Assembly: GCF_013340205.1 (NCBI RefSeq)
Contig: NZ_BJTG01000001.1
Location: 434,001 to 498,000, forward strand
DNA from: Anaeromyxobacter diazotrophicus
GTDB taxonomy: Bacteria > Myxococcota > Myxococcia > Myxococcales > Anaeromyxobacteraceae
Length of the DNA stretch: 64,000 nucleotides
Reading direction: 5' to 3'
Shown here: positions 53,450-61,646 of the stretch, piece after piece
Numbering within the stretch: position 1 is the first letter of the stretch
Layout of the letters: each line of letters starts with the position of its first letter
Translations under genes and position numbers: made by a program
The notes under the pieces: generated by a model
The model's database searches: none
Seen by the model: only the letters and a program-made list of their open reading frames with translations
Told to the model about the DNA's origin: nothing

Positions 53450-55516
53450 TCAGAAGGTGAGCGACGCGGTGAGCCGGGCGCTCCTCGGCTCGGCGGGGTG
53501 GAAGTGGACGTCGCCGCTGGCCGCCGCGCCGGGGCTGACGCGGGAGGAGTAGAAGTAGGCGACGTCGTCCACGCGCGCGTCGAGGACGTTGAACACGTCG
53601 AGGGTGAGGAGGAGCGGCGCCGCCACCCGGTAGCCGAGTTGCGCGTTCAAGAGCGCCGAGGCCGGCGAGCGAACCGCGTCGTCCTCGACGAGCGGGCGCG
53701 GCCCGAAGTAGCGCAGGAAGACGCTCGCCGACCAGGGTCCGAGCTGGTGGATCGAGGCGCCGGCCGACACCGCGGACTCGATCGAGCCCGGGACGTGGTC
53801 GCCGGGGTGGTCGTCGGTGGGGCCGGGCGGAGAGGTGAAGCGCGCCCTGGAGAGCGCGACGTCGAGGTCGAGGAGCAGCCAGCGCACGGGCTGCCAGCGG
53901 GCGCTCCACTCGACGCCCTCCCGGCGCGACGGCCGCGACGGCTCGGTGGTGCCGGCGTCCCCGGTGAAGACGAGCTCGGAGTCGAGCGCGAGGACCCACA
54001 GCGCCAGCGAGGTCTGCACCCCAGGCAGGAGGTCGTTGCGCACGCCCAGCTCGGCGCCGCGCGTCCGCACGAGCGGCGTGACCGGCCGCACGTCGCCGCC
54101 GCCGACCGGGTCGACGTGCGTCGTCACCCCGCGCGCGTCGTTCGAGTGGAAGCCGAACCCGCCGTTCAGGAACAGCTCGGTCCGCGCCCACGGCCCGAAC
54201 ACCAGCGACGCCTTGGGCGACGCGCGGCCCGCCGTCGCCTGGCCCGAGTTGCGCGGGTCGCTGCTGCGCACGTCGAACCCGTACGCGTCCCAGCGCACGC
54301 CGGCGACCGCGCGGAGCCACGGCCGCGGCCGGAGCCCCGCCTCGGCGTAGACGCCGCCGCTCGTCTCGTCCACGTCGTCCTGCCGCGTCGTGGCGAGGCG
54401 CCGCCGCGCGTCCGTGCGGTAGAGGCCCACCGGCCGGAGGCGGTCCTGCCGCGCCTCGCCGCCGAGCCGCGCCTCCGCCGGCAGGCCGGCCACCTCCCCC
54501 GCCACCCGCCACGAGGCCGAGGCGCCGCAGGTCCAGCGGTCGTCGTGCTGCTCGAACTGGTCTCCCGTGTCGGGATGCTCGAGGAAGTAGGTGAAGTCCG
54601 AGAACAGGTCGAGGTCGTACCTCACGGCGTACGCCACCGCCTGGAGGCGCCCCGGGCCCACCTCCTGCTCCAGGTTCACCGAGAGGCTGTACCGGTGCGA
54701 GCTGCCGCCGGTGGTGGGGTCGAGGCTGCCGAAGCGGCCGACGCGCCCCTGCGCGACGGCGCCCTGCGGGATCTGGTCGGTGCCGTTCCAGCGCCCGTCG
54801 TAGGCCATGGCCGTGACCGCGAGCTCCCCGCTCCCGAGGTCGTGGCCATACCGCAGCACGCCGTTCCACCGCCGGTAGGCGTCGGGCCGGACCCACGGGC
54901 CGTCCTCGTACATGAGCTCCCCGGCGTAGGTGAGGTGGCCGCCGAGCAGGTGCTGCGTCCCGGCGAGGAGCGCGCGGCCGTAGCCGTAGGTGCCGCCGGT
55001 GAGGTCGAGGACGTTCGAGGGCAGCGCCTCGGCGTAGTGGAGGTCGGCGCCACCGGCGGAGGCGAAGTCGCCGCGCGAGGCGTCGTAGGGCCCCTTCCAG
55101 TAGTCGACCCGCGAGACGAGCTCGGGGATGAGGAAGTTGAGGTCGGTGTAGCCCTGGCCGTGGGCGTGGGTGCGGAGGTTGAGCGGGACGCCGTCGAGGT
55201 TCGTCTGGAAGTCGGTGCCGTGATCCAGGTCGAAGCCGCGCAGGTAGTACTGGTTCGCCTTCCCCGCGCCGCTGTGCTGGGTGATGACGAGCCCGGGGAC
55301 GAGCTCCAGCACCTCGCCCGGCCGGAGCAGCGGGCGATCCTCGACGAGCTGGCGGGTGAAGCTCCCGGCGCTGGCCGCGTCGGACGTCCCGACGCGGTCC
55401 TGGTAATGGCCCTCAACCACGAGCTCTTCGCCGAACTCCGGACGCGCCGGCTCGTGCGCGGCGGCGCGGGCCGCGCCGAGCGCGAGAGCCGCGAGGAGGA
55501 GCGCCCGCCGGGACAT
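53450..55516 (-). CDS. TonB-dependent outer-membrane receptor
   Basis: A 688-residue receptor. A signal peptide (1-21) is followed by a plug domain with EELVVEGHYQDR (TonB-box region), LRPGEVLELVPGLVITQHSGAGKANQYYLRGFDLDHGTDFQTNLDGVPLN and RVDYWKGPYDASRGDFASAGGADL, then a 22-strand barrel ending in Phe. The His-rich loop THAHGQGYTDLN is unusual for siderophore receptors and hints at a metal cargo. A 27-bp palindrome shared with cbiM overlaps its promoter region, supporting a cobalt, nickel or cobalamin substrate. The substrate is inference. Confidence 0.9.
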   Translation of the reverse strand: MSRRALLLAALALGAARAAAHEPARPEFGEELVVEGHYQDRVGTSDAASAGSFTRQLVEDRPLLRPGEVLELVPGLVITQHSGAGKANQYYLRGFDLDHGTDFQTNLDGVPLNLRTHAHGQGYTDLNFLIPELVSRVDYWKGPYDASRGDFASAGGADLHYAEALPSNVLDLTGGTYGYGRALLAGTQHLLGGHLTYAGELMYEDGPWVRPDAYRRWNGVLRYGHDLGSGELAVTAMAYDGRWNGTDQIPQGAVAQGRVGRFGSLDPTTGGSSHRYSLSVNLEQEVGPGRLQAVAYAVRYDLDLFSDFTYFLEHPDTGDQFEQHDDRWTCGASASWRVAGEVAGLPAEARLGGEARQDRLRPVGLYRTDARRRLATTRQDDVDETSGGVYAEAGLRPRPWLRAVAGVRWDAYGFDVRSSDPRNSGQATAGRASPKASLVFGPWARTELFLNGGFGFHSNDARGVTTHVDPVGGGDVRPVTPLVRTRGAELGVRNDLLPGVQTSLALWVLALDSELVFTGDAGTTEPSRPSRREGVEWSARWQPVRWLLLDLDVALSRARFTSPPGPTDDHPGDHVPGSIESAVSAGASIHQLGPWSASVFLRYFGPRPLVEDDAVRSPASALLNAQLGYRVAAPLLLTLDVFNVLDARVDDVAYFYSSRVSPGAAASGDVHFHPAEPRSARLTASLTF

Positions 55517-55525
55517 CGGCGGCGT

Positions 55526-55552
55526 GTAGCACGTTCGCCAGGAACGTGCTAC
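55526..55552. promoter_or_regulatory. 27-bp palindrome upstream of the TonB receptor, shared with cbiM
   Basis: An 11-bp perfect inverted repeat: GTAGCACGTTC, five bases, then GAACGTGCTAC. Its centre lies 23 bases before the receptor start, where it would block the promoter or the ribosome. The downstream end of hscB is 25 bases away, so a terminator role is a second possibility, but no T-run is present and the cbiM match favours an operator. Confidence 0.6.
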
Positions 55553-55576
55553 CGGCCGGGAGCGGCCGCGGGCGCG

Positions 55577-56173
55577 TCAAGGCGCCGCATCGCCGCGCGC
55601 CGCCGCCAGCGCCCGCTCGACCACCCGCGCCTCGCCGAGGAGGCGGGCGGCGGCGGCGAGCGCGGCGGGCGCCGGCGCCTCGGGCGCGAGCAGCTCGGAG
55701 AGCCGCGCCTCGATCGCGTCGAGCCGGGCGGCGAGGCCCTGCGCCACCTGCCCCGCCTCGGCCGCGTCGCCCTCCGCCACCGCGGCGGCGAGCCGCTCGC
55801 GCAGGTCGAGCTGCTCCGCCAGGAACGCCGGCTCGAGCGGCGCCGCCTCTGGCCCCGGGCCGCCGAGCAGCGCCACCAGGTAGGCGGCGCGGCGGCGCGG
55901 CGCGGCGAGCTGGCGGTGCGCCTCGTTGAGCCGCGCCGACCGCTCGAGCGCGATGCGCCGCTCGCGCGCGGGGGCGCGGGTGAAGCGATCGGGGTGCACG
56001 GCGCGCGCCCGCTCGTGGAAGCGGCGCTCGAGCTCGGCCGGGGCGAGCGCGAAGCGACGCGGCAGGCCCAGCGCCGCGAACAGGTCCTCGCCCGGAGGGG
56101 CGGGCTGGAGCGACTGGCACGACGCGCAGCGCTCGCCGCCCGGGAGCTCCGCGCCGCAGCTCCAGCACGCCAC
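55577..56173 (-). CDS. hscB: Fe-S assembly co-chaperone HscB
   Basis: A 198-residue J-protein. An N-terminal zinc-finger (CWSC and CASC, residues 3-24), as in longer HscB forms, is followed by a J-domain with RAVHPDRF (HPD motif) and a C-terminal helical domain (about 115-198) that binds IscU. GTG 56173 lies eight bases after the iscU stop. It delivers IscU to HscA, whose gene is 6.5 kb further on. Confidence 0.88.
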   Translation of the reverse strand: MACWSCGAELPGGERCASCQSLQPAPPGEDLFAALGLPRRFALAPAELERRFHERARAVHPDRFTRAPARERRIALERSARLNEAHRQLAAPRRRAAYLVALLGGPGPEAAPLEPAFLAEQLDLRERLAAAVAEGDAAEAGQVAQGLAARLDAIEARLSELLAPEAPAPAALAAAARLLGEARVVERALAAARGDAAP

Positions 56174-56181
56174 CGCGCGGC

Positions 56182-56607
56182 TCAGGACTTCGCGGCGACG
56201 GCGGGGGGCGGCGCCTCGGCCCCCGCGGCGCGCTTGCGCTGGTAGTCGGCGACGGCCGCCTTGATGGCGTCCTCCGCCAGCACCGAGCAGTGGAGCTTCA
56301 CCGGCGGCAGCGCGAGCTCCTCGGCCACCGCGGTGTTCTTGATGGCGAGCGCCTGGTCGAGCGTCCGCCCCTTCACCCACTCGGTGACGAGCGAGGAGGA
56401 GGCGATGGCGGAGCCGCAGCCGAAGGTCTTGAACTTCGCCTCGGCGATGACTCCCGCCTCGTCGACCCGGATCTGCAGCTTCATCACGTCGCCGCAGGAG
56501 GGCGCGCCGACGAGGCCGGTCCCGACCGACGGGTCGTCCTTGTCGAGCGAGCCCACGTTGCGCGGGTTCTCGCAGTGGTCGACGAGCTTCTCGGAATACC
56601 CGCTCAT
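56182..56607 (-). CDS. iscU: Fe-S cluster scaffold protein IscU
   Basis: A 141-residue scaffold with the three cluster cysteines: APSCGDVMKLQI, FGCGSAIASSS and the last Cys in PVKLHCSVLAEDAI. The HscA-recognition motif is LPPVKLHC. ATG 56607 was chosen for its GGAGGAG Shine-Dalgarno sequence and because the protein then begins MSGYSEKLVDHCENPRNVGS, as in homologues; an upstream in-frame ATG would add eighteen low-complexity residues. The C-terminus has a short Ala-rich tail. Confidence 0.95.
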   Translation of the reverse strand: MSGYSEKLVDHCENPRNVGSLDKDDPSVGTGLVGAPSCGDVMKLQIRVDEAGVIAEAKFKTFGCGSAIASSSLVTEWVKGRTLDQALAIKNTAVAEELALPPVKLHCSVLAEDAIKAAVADYQRKRAAGAEAPPPAVAAKS

Positions 56608-56665
56608 CCGCTCCTCCGGCGCAGCGGCGGAGGACGAGCCCCCGCCCTGCGACCCGTGCACGGCG

Positions 56666-57874
56666 CTAGCGCGACCACTCCACCTTCGAGAGATCGACGC
56701 CCTCCTTCGCCATCTCGTACAGGGGCGACATCTCGCGCAGCTTCTTCACCTTGGCGGCGAAGAGGGCGACGGCGTAGTCGACCTCCTCCGCGGTCGTGAA
56801 GCGCCCCAGGCCGAAGCGGATCGAGCTGTGCGCGAGCTCGTCGGGCACGCCCATGGCCCGCAGCACGTAGGAGGGCTCGAGCGAGGCGGAGGTGCAGGCC
56901 GAGCCGGACGAGACCGCCACGTCCTTCACCGCCATCATGAGCGCCTCGCCCTCGACGTAGGCGAAGGAGACGTTGAGGTTGCCGGGCAGCCGGTGCTCGA
57001 GGCCGCCGTTCACGGTCATGAGCTCGACGCCCGCCTCCAGCCCGCGGCGGAGCCGCTCGCGCAGGGCGAGCACGCGCGCGCCCTCCGTCTGGAGCTCGGC
57101 CGCGGCCAGCCGGCAGGCCGCGCCGAGGCCGACGATGCCCGGCACGTTGAGCGTGCCCGAGCGGTGCCCCCGCTCGTGGCCGCCGCCGTCCATCTCCGCG
57201 ATGAGCCGGACCCGCGGCTTGCGCCGGACGTAGAGCGCGCCCACGCCCTTCGGGCCGTACACCTTGTGCGCCGAGATGGACGCGAGGTCGACGTCGAGCG
57301 CCTGCACGTCGAACGGGATCTTGCCCACCGCCTGCACGGCGTCGCAGTGGAACACCACGCCCCGGGCGCGCGTCAGGCGCCCGATCTCGGCCACCGGCTG
57401 GATCGTGCCGGTCTCGTTGTTCGCCGCCATCACCGACACGAGGATGGTGTCGGGCCGGAGCGCCCTCGCCACCTGGTCGGGATCGACGCGCCCGTCCGGG
57501 CCCACCGGCAGGAACGTGACCTCGAAGCCCTCGCGCTCGAGCCGGTGCATGGGGTCGAGCACCGCCTTGTGCTCGGTGGCCACGGTGACGAGGTGGCGCC
57601 CCTTCTCGCGGTAGAAGTGCGCCGCGCCCTTCACCGCCAGGTTGTCCGACTCGGTCGCCCCGCTCGTGAAGACGATCTCGCGCGGCTCGGCCCCGATGAG
57701 CCCGGCCACCTCGGCGCGGGCCGCCTCCACCGCCTCCTCGGCCCGCCAGCCGAACGCGTGGCTCTTGGACGCGGCGTTGCCGAAGTCCTCGCGGAAGAAG
57801 GGCAGCATCGCGTCCAGCACCCGCGGGTCCAGCGGCGTGGTGGCGTGGTAGTCCATGTAGATGGGAATCTTCAC
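56666..57874 (-). CDS. iscS: Cysteine desulfurase IscS
   Basis: A 402-residue PLP enzyme that takes sulfur from cysteine for Fe-S clusters and tRNA thiolation. It has [36 protein letters not shown], the PLP lysine in [12 protein letters not shown], and the persulfide cysteine in [17 protein letters not shown]. The end DLSKVEWSR is the IscU-binding C-terminus. The start is GTG 57874. It heads iscS-iscU-hscB; no iscR is next to it. Confidence 0.96.
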   Translation of the reverse strand: MKIPIYMDYHATTPLDPRVLDAMLPFFREDFGNAASKSHAFGWRAEEAVEAARAEVAGLIGAEPREIVFTSGATESDNLAVKGAAHFYREKGRHLVTVATEHKAVLDPMHRLEREGFEVTFLPVGPDGRVDPDQVARALRPDTILVSVMAANNETGTIQPVAEIGRLTRARGVVFHCDAVQAVGKIPFDVQALDVDLASISAHKVYGPKGVGALYVRRKPRVRLIAEMDGGGHERGHRSGTLNVPGIVGLGAACRLAAAELQTEGARVLALRERLRRGLEAGVELMTVNGGLEHRLPGNLNVSFAYVEGEALMMAVKDVAVSSGSACTSASLEPSYVLRAMGVPDELAHSSIRFGLGRFTTAEEVDYAVALFAAKVKKLREMSPLYEMAKEGVDLSKVEWSR

Positions 57875-57896
57875 GGCCCCTGGGCGGCTCCTATCC

Positions 57897-57912
57897 TAGG
57901 ACGCTGGTCCTA
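57897..57912. promoter_or_regulatory. Palindrome TAGGAC-N4-GTCCTA upstream of iscS
   Basis: A perfect 6-bp inverted repeat centred about 31 bases before the iscS start, in the gap with the divergent dsbD-like gene. A repressor site for isc genes is plausible; no Rrf2/IscR gene is visible in the window. Confidence 0.4.
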
Positions 57913-58002
57913 CCGGCCCCGTCCCGGGCGGTCAAGCGCCCCTGCTCTACAAGGGAGCGGCCCCACGGCGGTTTTCGCGCTATCCATCGTCCCAGACCTC
58001 GC

Positions 58003-59406
58003 ATGCGCACCTCGACCCGACTCCTCCTGGCCGCCCTCGCCGCCGCCGCCGTGCTGGCGCTCCCCAGCCTGTCCGCCTCGGGCGCCACCGGCGCGGCCAC
58101 CGACCTGGGGCTCGGCCACCAGCTCGCCCAGGGCTCCCTCCTCGCCTTCGCGATCGCCTTCGCCGGCGGGGTGCTGACCAGCCTCACGCCCTGCGTCTAC
58201 CCGCTCATCCCCATCACCGTCTCCATCTTCGGCGCGCGCCGCTCCGGCTCGCGGGCGCAGGCCATGGGGCTGTCCGGCCTCTACGTGCTCGGCATCGCGG
58301 TCACCTACTCGGCGCTCGGCGCCACCGCGGCGCTCACCGGCAAGGCGTTCGGGTCCGCCATGCAGAGCCCGTGGGTGCTCGCGCTGGTGGCGGCGGTCTT
58401 CGTCGCGATGGCGGCCTCCATGTTCGGCGCCTTCGAGCTGCAGCTGCCCGCCTCCCTCCAGGCGCGGCTCTCCTCGGTGGGCGGCGCGGGCCGCGCCGGC
58501 GCCTTCGCCATGGGCCTCGTGGCCGGCCTCATCGCCGCCCCCTGCACCGGGCCGGTGCTGGCGGCGGCGCTCGCGTTCGTCGCGACGCAGGGGTCGGTCG
58601 CGTACGGCGTCGGCATCATGTTCGCGTACGCGCTCGGCATCGGGCTCCTCTTCTTCCTCATCGGGGCCTTCTCGCTCGCGCTGCCGAAGAGCGGCCCGTG
58701 GATGGAGACGGTGAAGAGCGTCTTCGGCGTGGTGCTGCTCGCCATGGCGCTCGCCTACCTCCGGGACCTCTTCCCGGCGCTGCGCGGCCTCGCCTCGCCC
58801 GCCCCGGCGGCGCTGGCGGTGGCGGCGGGCGCGGCGGCGGCCGGGGTGCTGCTCGGCGGGCTCTCCGCGGCCGGCCCCGGCGCCGGCGCGCGCCTCGCCA
58901 AGGTGGCCGGGGTGGCGCTGGTGGTGGCGAGCGCGTTCTACGCCGGCGGCGTGGCCGACGCGCGCGCCCGGGCCTCGGCGGCCGGCGAGGGCATCGCCTG
59001 GCTCGTGAACCAGGAGGAGGCGGGGCTGGCGCGCGCCCGCGCCGAGGGCAAGCCGGTCCTCATCGACTTCTGGGGCGACTGGTGCGCGGCCTGCAAGGAG
59101 CTCGACCGCACCGCCTGGAGCGACCCGCGCGTCCGCGAGGAGGCGGCGCGGTTCGTGACCATCAAGATCGACAACTCCGCCGACCGGCTCGCCGACCCGA
59201 AGGTGAGCGCCGCCGTGGATCGCGTCTTCGAGAAGTACGGCATCCTCGGCCAGCCGACGGTGCTCTTCATCGACGCCCGCGGCCAGGAGCTGCCCGCCCC
59301 GGCGCGCGTCACCGCGGTGATCGGCGCGGACGACATGCTGAAGCGGATGAAGGCGGTGGACCGCGCCTGCGCGCAGCCCGCCGTGGCGTGCCTCGCGCGC
59401 TGGTGA
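58003..59406 (+). CDS. DsbD-like thiol:disulfide interchange protein without the N-terminal domain
   Basis: A 467-residue membrane reductase. A signal peptide or first helix (1-25) is followed by the CcdA/DsbD-beta membrane domain with the redox cysteines in TPCVYPLIPITVSIFG and IAAPCTGPVLAAAL. A periplasmic thioredoxin domain (about 330-460) has WGDWCAACKEL and GQPTVLFID. The DsbD-alpha immunoglobulin-like domain is missing, so it is about 100 residues shorter than E. coli DsbD. It moves electrons from cytoplasmic thioredoxin to periplasmic partners, perhaps cytochrome maturation factors. Confidence 0.9.
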   Translation: MRTSTRLLLAALAAAAVLALPSLSASGATGAATDLGLGHQLAQGSLLAFAIAFAGGVLTSLTPCVYPLIPITVSIFGARRSGSRAQAMGLSGLYVLGIAVTYSALGATAALTGKAFGSAMQSPWVLALVAAVFVAMAASMFGAFELQLPASLQARLSSVGGAGRAGAFAMGLVAGLIAAPCTGPVLAAALAFVATQGSVAYGVGIMFAYALGIGLLFFLIGAFSLALPKSGPWMETVKSVFGVVLLAMALAYLRDLFPALRGLASPAPAALAVAAGAAAAGVLLGGLSAAGPGAGARLAKVAGVALVVASAFYAGGVADARARASAAGEGIAWLVNQEEAGLARARAEGKPVLIDFWGDWCAACKELDRTAWSDPRVREEAARFVTIKIDNSADRLADPKVSAAVDRVFEKYGILGQPTVLFIDARGQELPAPARVTAVIGADDMLKRMKAVDRACAQPAVACLARW

Positions 59407-59431
59407 GGTCTTCGCCTATCATCCGCGCACC

Positions 59432-60085
59432 ATGCTCGCCTCCCTCCTCGCCGCCGCGGCGCTCTCCGCGGCCGTCGTGCCCGAAGCGCGCCTCATCCCG
59501 GAGGGGCCGCGCTTCGCGTCGCTGCAGGGCGGCGAGACGCTCGGCGCCGGCGGCACCGAGCTCTTGCTGACGGCCGGCTTCTCGACGCTGTCCGGCACCT
59601 ACGCCCAGGGGCTCAACGAGGCGAACGACCTCGGCGCCCAGGTCGAGCTCGACTGGCTCACCGGCGAGCTCTTCGCGGGCGGCCTCTACCGGCAGCTCAC
59701 CTGGCGCTTCGGCGAGACGTTCGTCTCCTGGCGGGCGCGGGCCGGCCTCTACGTGGACGGGGGCGCCACCTGGGCGGTCTCCAGCAACCACTCGGCCACC
59801 GGCATCCAGGCCGTGCCGGGCCTGGCGCTGTCGCGGCGCTTCGCCCGCGTCACGCTCTCCGCGGCGCTCGACGGCCGCATCGACCTCACCCTCTCGAACC
59901 AGGGCGGGCGCGCGGTCGGGGTGAAGGGCACGGTCGCCTGCGAGACGCCGCTCTGGGGCGACCTCCTGGCCGGGGCGCGGGTGGGGGTGGGCGGGCTCTG
60001 GTCCTACGCCGGCGCGCCGTTCGCCGGCGACTCGCCGCGCACGCTGCTCGACCTGTCGGCGCTGCTCACCTACCGCCTGTTCTGA
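59432..60085 (+). CDS. Predicted small outer-membrane beta-barrel protein
   Basis: A 217-residue protein with a signal peptide (about 1-17) and alternating hydrophobic/polar strands (for example ELLLTAGFSTLSGTYAQG and FARVTLSAALDGRIDLTLS). It ends in a terminal Phe, typical of barrels inserted by the BAM complex. About eight strands seem possible. It follows the DsbD-like gene by 25 bases and may be co-transcribed. No family recognised. Confidence 0.6.
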   Translation: MLASLLAAAALSAAVVPEARLIPEGPRFASLQGGETLGAGGTELLLTAGFSTLSGTYAQGLNEANDLGAQVELDWLTGELFAGGLYRQLTWRFGETFVSWRARAGLYVDGGATWAVSSNHSATGIQAVPGLALSRRFARVTLSAALDGRIDLTLSNQGGRAVGVKGTVACETPLWGDLLAGARVGVGGLWSYAGAPFAGDSPRTLLDLSALLTYRLF

Positions 60086-60177
60086 CGCGGCCGGGACCCG
60101 GGTGCCGCCACCCCCGGGGTCGACCGCTGCGGGTTCGCGCACCTGGGGGCGGCACGCGGCTTGAAGCGCCGGGGGGC

Positions 60178-61398
60178 ATGTCGCCCGCCGAGCCGCGCCC
60201 GGATGTCGTCGCCACCCCCACCTCCTTCGACCTCGACGCCGCCATCGTCGACCTGGTCTCGCGCGGCGCCGTCAAGGTGCCGCCCTACCCGGCGGTGGCG
60301 CTGAAGGTCGAGGAGCTCGTCCGCAAGGAGGACTTCGGGCTCGACGAGCTCACGAAGCTGGTCGCGTCCGACCAGGCGCTGGCGGCCGACGCGCTCCGCT
60401 GCGCGAACTCCGCCTTCTACAACCGCGGCAACGCGGTGGCGTCCCTCAACGGCGCCATCACGCGCATCGGCGCCAAGGAGGTGGTCCGCCTCGCGCTCGC
60501 CTCCGGCCTCGGCGCCCACGCGCGGAAGCCCGGCCCGCTCTCGGCGCTCAAGCGGCGCGTGTGGCTCGAGGCGCTCGCCTCGGCGGCGCTGGCGCAGGAG
60601 CTGGCGCGCGCGCGCCGGCTGGGCGCGGAGGAGGCGTTCGTGTGCGCCCTCCTGCACGACTTCGGGAAGATGATCGCCGTCGCCTGCGTGGAGGAGCTCC
60701 TCGCCGCGCACGACGAGGTGCAGCGCAAGCCGCTCGAGGAGTGGCTGGCGGTCGTGGACCGCTATCACGTCGAGCTCGGGCTCGTCCTCGCCGCGCAGTG
60801 GGAGCTGCCGCAGCTCGTCTCGGACGTCGTGTCGCTGCACCACCAGGAGGACCTGGCGGGCGCCGCCGACCCGCGCATGGTGGAGCTGGTGCAGGCCACC
60901 GACGAGGTGGTGCACCTCCTCGCCGACCGCGCCAGCGTCGGCGCCGACGAGCTGGGCGCCCTCTCGGCGCTCACCGCGCCGGAGTGCGAGGTGGTCACGC
61001 GCGTGCTGGAGAAGCTCCCCGCCTTCATCGCCTCCTTCGAGACGGGGAGCGGTACGGACGCGGGCCCCAGCGCCATCGAGCCCGAGCCGGCCGACCACTT
61101 CCTGAGCGGCCCCACCCCGGTGAGCTTCCCGGTCACGGTCACGGTGAACCGCGAGGTGCGCGAGTACCAGGCGATGGGCATCGCCACCAGCAACCTCATG
61201 GTCACCGGGAAGGGCGCCCTCCCGGAGAACGTGCTCATGGAGCTGAAGGTCGGGTCGACGCCCCCGTTCACCTGCTGGGCCACCGCCAAGCTCTCCTGGC
61301 CCGAGGGCGAGGGCCACACCGTGCTCCTGCAGCCGTTCGCGCTCAACGGCCCCACGCAGGCGATCTGGAAGGAGCTCCTCCGCTCCACCACGACCTGA
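60178..61398 (+). CDS. HDOD-domain signalling protein
   Basis: A 406-residue protein. An HDOD domain (about 30-230) is recognised from VKVPPYPAVALKVEELV, CANSAFYNRGNAVASLNGAITRIGAKEVVRLALA and LLHDFGKM. The last 90 residues (about 310-406) form a separate beta-rich domain (NREVREYQAMGIATSNLMVTGKG) that resembles a degenerate PilZ fold but lacks the R-x3-R and D/N-x-S-x2-G motifs. HDOD proteins occur widely in signalling and motility of Myxococcota-type bacteria. Partner unknown. Confidence 0.75.
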   Translation: MSPAEPRPDVVATPTSFDLDAAIVDLVSRGAVKVPPYPAVALKVEELVRKEDFGLDELTKLVASDQALAADALRCANSAFYNRGNAVASLNGAITRIGAKEVVRLALASGLGAHARKPGPLSALKRRVWLEALASAALAQELARARRLGAEEAFVCALLHDFGKMIAVACVEELLAAHDEVQRKPLEEWLAVVDRYHVELGLVLAAQWELPQLVSDVVSLHHQEDLAGAADPRMVELVQATDEVVHLLADRASVGADELGALSALTAPECEVVTRVLEKLPAFIASFETGSGTDAGPSAIEPEPADHFLSGPTPVSFPVTVTVNREVREYQAMGIATSNLMVTGKGALPENVLMELKVGSTPPFTCWATAKLSWPEGEGHTVLLQPFALNGPTQAIWKELLRSTTT

Positions 61399-61414
61399 GG
61401 ACCGGCCGGCGTCC

Positions 61415-61443
61415 TTGACACCCTCCGCCCACCCTCATAAAAG
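61415..61443 (+). promoter_or_regulatory. Promoter of tRNA-Leu
   Basis: A perfect -35 TTGACA (61415-61420), a 17-base spacer and TAAAAG (61438-61443). Start near 61449, six bases before the tRNA. Confidence 0.75.
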
Positions 61444-61454
61444 AGGGCGCCCTC

Positions 61455-61541
61455 GCCCAGGTGGCGGAATTGGTAGACGCACCAGATTCAGGGTCTGGCG
61501 GTCGCAAGGCCGTGGAGGTTCGAGTCCTCTCCTGGGCACCA
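61455..61541 (+). tRNA. tRNA-Leu, anticodon CAG
   Basis: An 87-base class II tRNA with encoded CCA. The acceptor arms GCCCAGG and CCTGGGC pair. The D arm, the anticodon stem CCAGA/TCTGG with loop TTCAGGG (CAG at 61489-61491), the long variable arm and the T arm GGTTCGAGTCC-type loop are all present. It reads CUG codons, abundant in this GC-rich genome. It has its own promoter and terminator. Confidence 0.97.
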
Positions 61542-61550
61542 TCTTCACCG

Positions 61551-61587
61551 GAGGCCGGCGCGCGCGAGCGGCCGGCCTCTTCGCTTT
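61551..61587 (+). terminator. Terminator of tRNA-Leu
   Basis: GAGGCCGG (61551-61558) and CCGGCCTC (61572-61579) form an 8-bp stem followed by the T-rich TTCGCTTT. Confidence 0.7.
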
Positions 61588-61600
61588 CCGGCGCCGGCGG

Positions 61601-61628
61601 TTGACATCCGCGCCCGGTCGCATATTCA
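61601..61628 (+). promoter_or_regulatory. Promoter of argC
   Basis: A perfect -35 TTGACA (61601-61606), a 16-base spacer and TATTCA (61623-61628). Transcription would start only a few bases before or at the ATG at 61638. Confidence 0.6.
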
Positions 61629-61646
61629 TGCAGATGCATGCATGAA
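61625..61646. promoter_or_regulatory. Inverted repeat over the argC -10 and start codon
   Basis: TTCATGCA-N6-TGCATGAA is a perfect 8-bp inverted repeat that covers part of the -10 element and the argC ATG. An arginine-responsive repressor is an obvious candidate, although the site is not a standard ArgR box. Confidence 0.45.

Noticed and set aside
49190-55552. Calling the shared palindrome a NikR box
   Set aside because: The Geobacter NikR consensus is GTGTTAC then a spacer then GTAACAC; here the arms are in the reverse order, and no NikR gene is in the window.
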